Positions 59,601 through 64,000 of a stretch of 64,000 nucleotides of DNA are shown here, piece after piece (positions within the stretch are counted from its first letter, which is position 1; each line of letters starts with the position of its first letter). Source of the stretch: UBA8752 sp965657965 (GTDB lineage: Bacteria; Bacteroidota; Bacteroidia; Flavobacteriales_D; Sanyastnellaceae); the NCBI GenBank assembly GCA_965657965.1, contig CBFHQM010000004.1:1-64000 (forward strand). Direction: 5' to 3'. The notes beneath the pieces are model-generated. The model saw only the letters and a list, made by a program, of their open reading frames with translations, was not told the origin of the DNA and did not search any database. Made by a program: the position numbers and the translations under genes.

Positions 59601-61170
59601 GGGCTCGGTCTCCATTTTCCAATTCAACCCGGGTCACAGAACTCTTGAGCATTTTCAAGACCAAGGCGTCTGGCGCCACGTATCCATCCTGACTCATTGT
59701 ACCCACTTGGTACGTTTCACCTTCCAAGGTGTACTCATACGCCACAGCCAAAACTTCGGCATTGTTTAGAGACTGCCGAAGGCTGATGAAGCCCAAACGA
59801 TCATTGTACGTGAATTCCGTTTGTGCCAAGCGACGCGCGTTGCCCACGCGCTCGTAGTGAATACCCGGAGAGTATATGGGCTGTCCATCCGATCCCGTAT
59901 AGGCTGCAATGGCACCTCCTGCACCACTGAATCCCGTTACATCGGGATTGCCTGTCATGTCCAAAAAGATGTCGTTGTTGAAATTGCTCGGGGCCCGGTT
60001 CAGGTTGATGCCCAAGCCGGGGTCGTTGGTGAGGTCGGCCGTGGGAAGGTCACCCGAGAGATAATCCGGGTGCTCACCCAAGTCGGTGAACGCCAAAATG
60101 TTCCGCACGTCCTGTGTGTTGGCTTGGGTATTGACCGCATACACCTCAATTCGCGTGATCCTTGCACCAGAGTTCACCACCGGCAAACTTTTCATGGCGT
60201 TGTCGTAGGTGTTGCGGAAGTACTGAGACAAGAAATAGTGACGGTTCGCCTCGTAGTCGTCTGCGCGGATGTCGAACTCCTGAGTTTGGGCTCCCCCTTC
60301 TACTTCGATTTCCTTACGCTCTCCTTTTTGCTGGCTGAAAACCGTGGTGTTGTAAACCTTGCCCCACTGCGTCTCGAGTTTGGTTCCAAACAACGACTGA
60401 CTTCCCTGTATCAACGTGCTCTGCAATGGCATCGCGATGTTGCCCGCCTCGATGTTCTTGAGGATGTCGTCTTCTTCCCCCTCAAAACCGATGTTCATCT
60501 GATTTTCGAAATCAAACGTGGCCTCGGTATTGTAGTTGGTTCCCAAGTTGATTTTGTCTCCAATGCTGCCATCAATTGACAACTGAATTCGCTGACCAAA
60601 ATCAAACGTGGTAATGGCGCGATCTCGTTCCGCTAGCCTCGGGTTTTCTGTTTTGCTGTAACGAACACCAAAGTTCAATTCAGCAGAACCTTGAGGCTTG
60701 ATTTCAATTTCGTTGGATCCAAAAATGGTCTCGAAAATCTCTGAGTCGATGGTCAACTTCGGAGCAAAGCCACGCTCTTCTTCGTCCAGTTCGTCTTGCA
60801 TCTCCGTCCAAAACTCACTGAGATTTTCGTCGATGTTGTATTCCAAAAACTCATCCAAGGTGAGGTACGATGGATTTCGAAAATCCAAGGTGTCCCCCAA
60901 CCGCTGACGAACCACATACTGACCTGTTTCCACATCGTAATCGACGCCGTAATCAATCACATCGGGGAAATCGAGACTCACACCACCTGGCGTCTCCACT
61001 GGTCCAGGCAAATCGTTGCCGTGTGGCAACGGCAAGTCCAAAGTATCTCCGTCCGTCTGAGCCGTGGCAATCAACGGCCCCATCGCCATCATCAACACCA
61101 TCATCAATGGTGCGACAACTGCTCTGTTCTGGAGCGGGGTCTTCAAAGGGAAAGCCATAGGGGCGTTCAT
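53668..61170 (-). CDS. sprA: T9SS translocon protein SprA
   Basis: SprA is the giant outer-membrane barrel that forms the type IX secretion conduit and is needed for gliding in Flavobacterium. The 2,500-residue protein has a signal peptide (about 1-38, ending ATAQ) and continuous strand-rich sequence. It includes the SprA-specific GKEGNAYIDDFEGSQSAIDI region and a C-terminal barrel ending in IALRFNLTQ. A lysine/glutamate-rich loop (EKEKRKKEIENEDRDG) lies about two-thirds along. The length matches the family. It starts 17 bases from the end of ruvA on the same strand and precedes gcvH by 39 bases. Confidence 0.97.
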   Translation of the reverse strand: MNAPMAFPLKTPLQNRAVVAPLMMVLMMAMGPLIATAQTDGDTLDLPLPHGNDLPGPVETPGGVSLDFPDVIDYGVDYDVETGQYVVRQRLGDTLDFRNPSYLTLDEFLEYNIDENLSEFWTEMQDELDEEERGFAPKLTIDSEIFETIFGSNEIEIKPQGSAELNFGVRYSKTENPRLAERDRAITTFDFGQRIQLSIDGSIGDKINLGTNYNTEATFDFENQMNIGFEGEEDDILKNIEAGNIAMPLQSTLIQGSQSLFGTKLETQWGKVYNTTVFSQQKGERKEIEVEGGAQTQEFDIRADDYEANRHYFLSQYFRNTYDNAMKSLPVVNSGARITRIEVYAVNTQANTQDVRNILAFTDLGEHPDYLSGDLPTADLTNDPGLGINLNRAPSNFNNDIFLDMTGNPDVTGFSGAGGAIAAYTGSDGQPIYSPGIHYERVGNARRLAQTEFTYNDRLGFISLRQSLNNAEVLAVAYEYTLEGETYQVGTMSQDGYVAPDALVLKMLKSSVTRVELENGDRAPLWDLMMKNVYSLGAFGLSSEDFRIGIWYNDPSTGVDLNYIPRPPLEGELLIQVLGMDRIDINGQPQPDGVYDFVDNAATQGGTMNSQNGRVFLPSVEPFGKTLRDQIEDRVSDPDQAESLVQTIVFQPLYDSTKTAAQQIPSLNRFRIKGRYQSQISSEIMLNSFNIPEGSVTVTSGGARLIENQDYTVDYNLGRVRIINDGLLESGQPIRVSLESNSLFNIQTKTLIGTRFDYAPSEDLALGATFLNLRERPLTRKVNIGDEPVNNTIMGADFTWSRSSQFLTDMLDKLPLLKATAPSSINISAEAAYLIPGHSRAVGKEGNAYIDDFEGSQSAIDIRSWTQWSLASTPKLQPNLFPEGDVEDSLMFNYNRARLNWYTIDPSFFGGGLEDGQVDLDVRSNHLMRLVESKEVFPNRQLPLGTPENLPTFDLTFDPSVRGPYNYLPAEGIGPVAGLNPNGSLQAPEERWGGIQRALLTTDFELSNVEYIQFWVMDPFNDDSPNDTGGELYFNLGSISEDLLNDGQLAFENGLPSANQPAPVAETTWGNVPDPSTFNVVNAFDNSTGDYSEQDVGLDGLNSQEEQAFFGDWLSGLQGTLDPDAYATIAADPSADDFRYFRDPVAQANEEDVLERYRFFNGYEGNSSTAQPEGYPIASTTLPNTEDLNEDLTLSAIESYFQYRIPMRPGELNEANIGRNYLSDVLVADKQMPNGDTRQVKWLQFKVPIRDFEDRVGGISDFRSIRFMRIFMKGWRQPVTMRFARLELIRGEWRKFNASLAGPQEIEPDDPSSTSFAISAVNLEENGYRQPINYVIPPGIQREINVATANQAQLNEQSLQLEVCGLEDGDARAAYRNINFDMRMYKRLRMFVHAEAARADEPLESNDLTCFVRLGSDFVDNYYEYEIPLQVTPWGVGDENEIWPQANEVDLQFRDLQNLKISRPVGYPLFQEYSNFVDGARVSVRGNPNLANVVTVMIGIRNSDKDENPFAGDDDGQDKCAIVWANELRLSEFNEEGGWAATAQMQATLSDLGNFNVAANMSTPGWGGLEQRVQERQRETIQGVDANTTLQLGKFLPDFLGVQLPLYLGYSETVSTPQFDPLSPDVEIADAGLSTERKKKSQQINRIRSINFSNIKIDPQLGGRDKKGKGGRKSEKEKAEETARRLKGADDVTKEREMIAERGAAGRPSGGGKKNQGGILAFLDPGNLSANFAYTENYQRDINTEFNIRRNYRGGLRYDFTNRPKEIKPLAWLGRSKALRWLTEFNFYPGLKQVSVNMGMDRTYESSRVRNNTAELLGIETGVLVNTQVLKQWNWNRDYVVKWDLTKSLKVDYTGSATALVGEPSGVIDRNNAESYAQYRDTVLTNIENFGEVTNYNHSISASYRLPLDKFPLLDFTNADVRYQSTYRWDRAPFAQDSLGHIIQNSRNITLNAQANLKTLYDKVPFLKEINSGKRKREFMKEKEKRKKEIENEDRDGYGNVEEDEKPPLYIDPLSFVLKAMMSVKSVNVSYTRNEGILLPGLNTDLKARYAGFDAALESPGLPFLLGQQNTDLSGNRTGDFALDAAGRGWLTDNPYINQTYQENYSASLNLRAQLEPIEDLKIDLEASSNESRNQQSFFRFDEALGDWQFESPQDGGNFTTTIFTWPTAFVQDDETFNSETWSEFKLARLDMSERLNAGSYNLPNSEPNGYYSGWGPTSSSVTIPAFIAAYTGQDASDVSLDPFKTNLAPNWRVSYDGLAKGNLFKNRVKRFSLNHSYRSTMTTSYVTNLSFEADDLGRPVVFDQSSFGNYVNERQYNQVTISEQMSPLIGVDVTLKANGKNEPQFKVEMRRDRTVNFGLTNNQITETKSNALVIGTGYRIANVPNPFLRTRGKLPIQMLQETDVVLRLDITVRDNSTIIRKLDPFSEPVGGEIGGFNRENQVTAGQKVASIKFSADLEVSRKLILQAFFDEQLTRPKVSTSFATTNVKSGIALRFNLTQ

Positions 61171-61186
61171 CGTCAGCGAAACTGGG

Positions 61187-61810
61187 TCAAAGTCTTTTTA
61201 GTGCAGCCCGGACAAGCTCTTCCACTGTGGTCATTCCTTCAGCCATCAATTGATCGATGGCGGACTCTACACGACGTCGGTCGAAACCCAAGTTGCACAA
61301 GGCGGCCAACGCGTCTGTTCGTGCTGTATTGTCCGAAAGGCCATTTTCTTTTTGTCCGTCAGGTGCCACCGCCCCGCCTGCTGCCATCATTCCAGCTTCA
61401 AAAGACGGGTCTTTGCCCATCTTGTCCTGGAGGTCAACCAAAATGCGCTGTGCGGTTTTCGCACCAATGCCCTTAACCGCCTTCAAGGCACCAACATCTC
61501 CTTGTGAGATGACCTGCACCAATTCAGCAGGGGCCAGGCCACTCAAAATCATGCGGGCCGTCTGCGCGCCCACACCGCTCACACTGGTCAACATCACAAA
61601 CAAGCGACGCTCGGTGTCTTCGGCAAAGCCAAACAACAATTGAGCATCCTCTCGGTACACGGCATGAATCAACACTTTGGCTTCCGTCTTGCCAGCCAGC
61701 CGGCTCGACGTGTGCAAACTCAAGTGAACGAAATAGCCCACACCACCACATTCCACAACGGCGTGGGTGGGCGTCAATTCAACGATTTGTCCAGAGAGGT
61801 GGTGAATCAT
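61187..61810 (-). CDS. ruvA: Holliday junction branch migration protein RuvA
   Basis: RuvA binds four-way junctions as a tetramer and loads the RuvB motor. The 207-residue protein has the N-terminal OB fold (MIHHLSGQIVELTPTHAVVE), two helix-hairpin-helix motifs (SVSGVGAQTARMIL and AVKGIGAKTAQRILVDL), and the C-terminal domain III (DALAALCNLGFDRRRVESAI). Its ATG overlaps the maeB stop codon (ATGA). RuvC is at the opposite end of the window, and ruvB is not present. Confidence 0.96.
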   Translation of the reverse strand: MIHHLSGQIVELTPTHAVVECGGVGYFVHLSLHTSSRLAGKTEAKVLIHAVYREDAQLLFGFAEDTERRLFVMLTSVSGVGAQTARMILSGLAPAELVQVISQGDVGALKAVKGIGAKTAQRILVDLQDKMGKDPSFEAGMMAAGGAVAPDGQKENGLSDNTARTDALAALCNLGFDRRRVESAIDQLMAEGMTTVEELVRAALKRL

Positions 61811-64000
61811 CGCTTGTTCTGTGCGTCTACGGCAGCAATCCGAACCATGTCGACAATCTCTCGAACACTGGATCCCATTTGCAAAATGTGGAACGGCTTT
61901 CGCAAGCCCAGCAAAACTGGCCCCACAACCTCGAAGCCTCCCATTTCCTGAATCAGTTTGTAGGCAATGTTGCCTGCCGCCAAATTGGGGAAAATCAAGG
62001 TGTTCACCTTTCGTCCACGCAAGTTGCTGAACGGGAAAAGCTCCTCGGACAATTCATTGTTCAAGGCCACGTTGGCTTGCATTTCGCCATCGACGATCAA
62101 GTCTGGATGTTCAGCGTGCAAAATCGACACGGCTTCCCTCACTTTTTCGGCGTCACGACCATTGGCAGAACCAAAATTGGAATAGCTCAACATGGCAATT
62201 CTGGGCACAATGCGCATCGCACGTACGGCTTCCGCCGTAAGCAAGGTGATGTCCACCAATTCCCGGGCAGAGGGATCGCGATTCACGGTGGTATCCGCAA
62301 AAAACATGGGGCCCGACTTTCCTTGAATGATGTACATCCCCGCCACCTTGTTGACGCCTTCGGCCAGACCCACCGTCTGCAAAGCGGGCAACAAACTCTC
62401 GCGGTAGTTCCTTGTTAATCCACTGATCACCGCATCCGCTTCGCCTGTTTCCACGAGCATGGATGCGAAATAGCTGCGACGACGCATGTGGCCCACGGCC
62501 TCTTCACGAGTCAAGCCTTTGCGCTGGCGTTTGGCCAAGAGGTGGCCACCAAATTCTTCGACGCGATCGGCCTCTTCCGCCGAAGTCGGGTCCAAAATTT
62601 TGACCTCGGGCAACTCAATTCGGTGCGTTTCAATCAGCTCCAAGATGCGTTCCCGATTGCCCAAGAGAATGGGGTCCACAATGCCTTCATCCCGCGCAGT
62701 TTCAACTGCCTTGAGCACCTTGTAGTGATCGGCTTCAGCAAACACTATGCGCTTGGGATTGCGCCTTGCGCGTTCACTCAAATTGCGAACCAAGGTGTTG
62801 TCCTTGCCGAGGCGGCCGGCCAATACACGCCGATACCCTTCCCAATCTCGAATGGGCTCGCGGGCCACTCCGCTTTCCATGGCTGCCTTAGCGACAGCGG
62901 GTGCTACCGTGGTAATCAAGCGCGGGTCCATGGGCTTAGGGATAATGAAATCCACACCAAAGCCCAATCCCCGTTGATCGTAAGCCTCGTTCACCTCGTC
63001 GGGCACATTCTCCTTGGCCAACGCCGCAATCGCATGGACCGCGGCCATTTTCATTTCGTCGTTGATGGCTTTTGCTCGAACATCCATGGCCCCACGAAAA
63101 ATGAAAGGGAAACCAAGAACGTTGTTGACCTGATTGGGATGGTCGCTTCTTCCCGTGGCCATGATGATGTCCGGCCGAGCGGCCTTGGCCTCATCGTATG
63201 GAATCTCAGGGTCGGGATTGGCCAAAGCGAAAACAATGGGGCGCTCCGCCATGGCCGACATCATTTCTCCCTTCACCAGTCCACCGCGACTGAGTCCGAG
63301 AAACACGTCGGCTCCTTTCAATGCGTCACCCAAATCGGCAAAAGGAGTGGTTGCATGTGCCAAGGCTTGCTTCCGCTCGCTCAACCCTTCTCTGCCTGCA
63401 TGAAGGTGCCCTTTGCTGTCAAACACCGCGATGTTCTTCAGCTGTACCCCCAACTGCATGTACAAGTCAAGACAGGCCATTGCAGAGGCTCCTGCGCCAC
63501 TCACCACAAGCCGCACGTCTTCGGCGCGCTTTTCTGCCAGCTCCAAAGCGTTCAACAAAGCCGCCCCACTAATGATGGCTGTGCCGTGTTGGTCATCGTG
63601 CATGACCGGAATGTCCAATTCCTCTTTTAGGCGTCGCTCAATTTCAAACGCTTCCGGCGCTTTGATGTCTTCCAGATTGATGCCGCCAAAAGTGGGCGCA
63701 ATGGCTTTGACCGTTTGTACGAAGGTGTCGACGTCCGAAGCGTCCACTTCGATGTCAAAACAATCCAAATCGGCAAAAACTTTGAACAGAACGCCCTTGC
63801 CCTCCATAACTGGCTTGCTCGCCTCTGGACCAATGTCGCCAAGACCCAAAACAGCAGTGCCATTCGAGATCACCGCCACCAAATTCCCCTTGGCCGTGTA
63901 CTTGTAGACGTCCTCTGGGTTTTTGGCAATGTCGAGACACGGCTCAGCTACTCCCGGCGAATACGCCAGGCTTAAGTCCCTCTGCGAACTGTAAGGCTTG
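61807..64000 (-). CDS. maeB: NADP-dependent malic enzyme with phosphotransacetylase-like domain (5' end missing)
   Basis: MaeB decarboxylates malate to pyruvate with reduction of NADP. The window holds the last 730 codons; the frame stays open to the right edge, where KPYSSQRDLSLAYSPGVAEPC shows the start of the malic domain. Further on are HDDQHGTAIISGAALLN and the nucleotide-binding VVSGAGASAMACLDL. The C-terminal half (from about codon 450) is the phosphotransacetylase-like domain with VVGPVLLGLRKPFHILQMGSS, typical of the long MaeB form. The malic enzyme overlaps ruvA and belongs to the minus-strand run that leads into sprA. Confidence 0.96.
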   Translation of the reverse strand, partial: KPYSSQRDLSLAYSPGVAEPCLDIAKNPEDVYKYTAKGNLVAVISNGTAVLGLGDIGPEASKPVMEGKGVLFKVFADLDCFDIEVDASDVDTFVQTVKAIAPTFGGINLEDIKAPEAFEIERRLKEELDIPVMHDDQHGTAIISGAALLNALELAEKRAEDVRLVVSGAGASAMACLDLYMQLGVQLKNIAVFDSKGHLHAGREGLSERKQALAHATTPFADLGDALKGADVFLGLSRGGLVKGEMMSAMAERPIVFALANPDPEIPYDEAKAARPDIIMATGRSDHPNQVNNVLGFPFIFRGAMDVRAKAINDEMKMAAVHAIAALAKENVPDEVNEAYDQRGLGFGVDFIIPKPMDPRLITTVAPAVAKAAMESGVAREPIRDWEGYRRVLAGRLGKDNTLVRNLSERARRNPKRIVFAEADHYKVLKAVETARDEGIVDPILLGNRERILELIETHRIELPEVKILDPTSAEEADRVEEFGGHLLAKRQRKGLTREEAVGHMRRRSYFASMLVETGEADAVISGLTRNYRESLLPALQTVGLAEGVNKVAGMYIIQGKSGPMFFADTTVNRDPSARELVDITLLTAEAVRAMRIVPRIAMLSYSNFGSANGRDAEKVREAVSILHAEHPDLIVDGEMQANVALNNELSEELFPFSNLRGRKVNTLIFPNLAAGNIAYKLIQEMGGFEVVGPVLLGLRKPFHILQMGSSVREIVDMVRIAAVDAQNKR

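Noticed and set aside
62488..63630. A 380-codon plus-strand open frame inside maeB
   Set aside because: It lies opposite conserved malic enzyme and phosphotransacetylase motifs and its translation is low-complexity and unlike any family.

Overview
The window comes from a Bacteroidota genome, most likely a Flavobacteriales-type gliding or marine lineage. The markers are a 2,500-residue SprA type IX secretion (T9SS) translocon, a PorP/SprF protein beside a huge PKD-repeat protein with a T9SS type B C-terminus, a Bacteroidota-style split heme-copper oxidase subunit III set with a DUF420 gene, a Bacteroidota-type two-part AddAB-like nuclease, a DUF2147 protein, and TAnnTTTG promoter elements. By eye the base composition is a little over half G+C (not counted). 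The genus cannot be fixed from this sequence. The DNA reads as ordinary chromosomal core plus surface-polysaccharide genes. I found no tRNA, rRNA, CRISPR array, insertion sequence, integrase or prophage. No gap between genes exceeds about 190 bases.

Layout. 1-7.4 kb: tail of an outer-membrane-type protein, MscS channel, RuvC (minus), then an inner-membrane LPG-synthase-like protein, GT2 glycosyltransferase, orphan DppC-type permease, GDP-fucose synthase and a Wzi/RemB-like barrel. 7.5-10.1 kb: WecA-type phosphosugar transferase and a second Wzi/RemB-like barrel. 10.1-16.1 kb: aerobic respiration block with heme O synthase, two subunit III proteins, subunit IV, a fused two-domain SCO protein, DUF420, a small Cys-pair membrane protein and an OmpA-like protein. 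16.1-20.1 kb: TolC, HlyD-type adaptor, TsaB and a Rieske-fold-like lipoprotein. 20.2-25.6 kb: AhcY, phosphopantetheinyl transferase, ribosomal protein L34, MsbA-like ABC exporter and GDP-mannose dehydratase. 25.6-41.8 kb: AddA-like helicase (minus), an MbnP/MbnH-type pair, the 1,650-residue PKD protein with PorP/SprF, MurB with a small unknown, a TPR protein and an AddB-like nuclease. 41.8-44.6 kb: GT-B glycosyltransferase and flippase. 44.6-49.2 kb: DUF2147, YihY/BrkB, NadC, RlmH, F1 epsilon and beta. 49.4-52.1 kb: RibF, leucine-rich repeat protein, NadR-like kinase, PnuC. 52.1-64 kb (minus): MaeB, RuvA, SprA, GcvH, VanZ-like, TonB.

How the genes fit together. Gmd and Fcl make GDP-L-fucose, which with WecA, the two glycosyltransferases, the flippase, the MsbA-like exporter and the Wzi-like barrels suggests assembly and surface display of a fucose-containing glycan, although the genes are scattered. 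SprA with PorP/SprF gives the secretion route for the PKD giant. The respiratory block matures and builds a caa3/aa3-type oxidase, with SCO as the copper donor. RibF, the NadR-like kinase and PnuC point to flavin and NAD cofactor supply.

I saw no clearly undescribed multi-gene system. The most unusual items are the SCO protein with a degenerate copper-ligand-free N-terminal copy, the MbnP/MbnH pair outside any methanobactin context, and a Rieske-like lipoprotein that seems to have lost its cluster ligands but kept the two cysteines of the disulfide.
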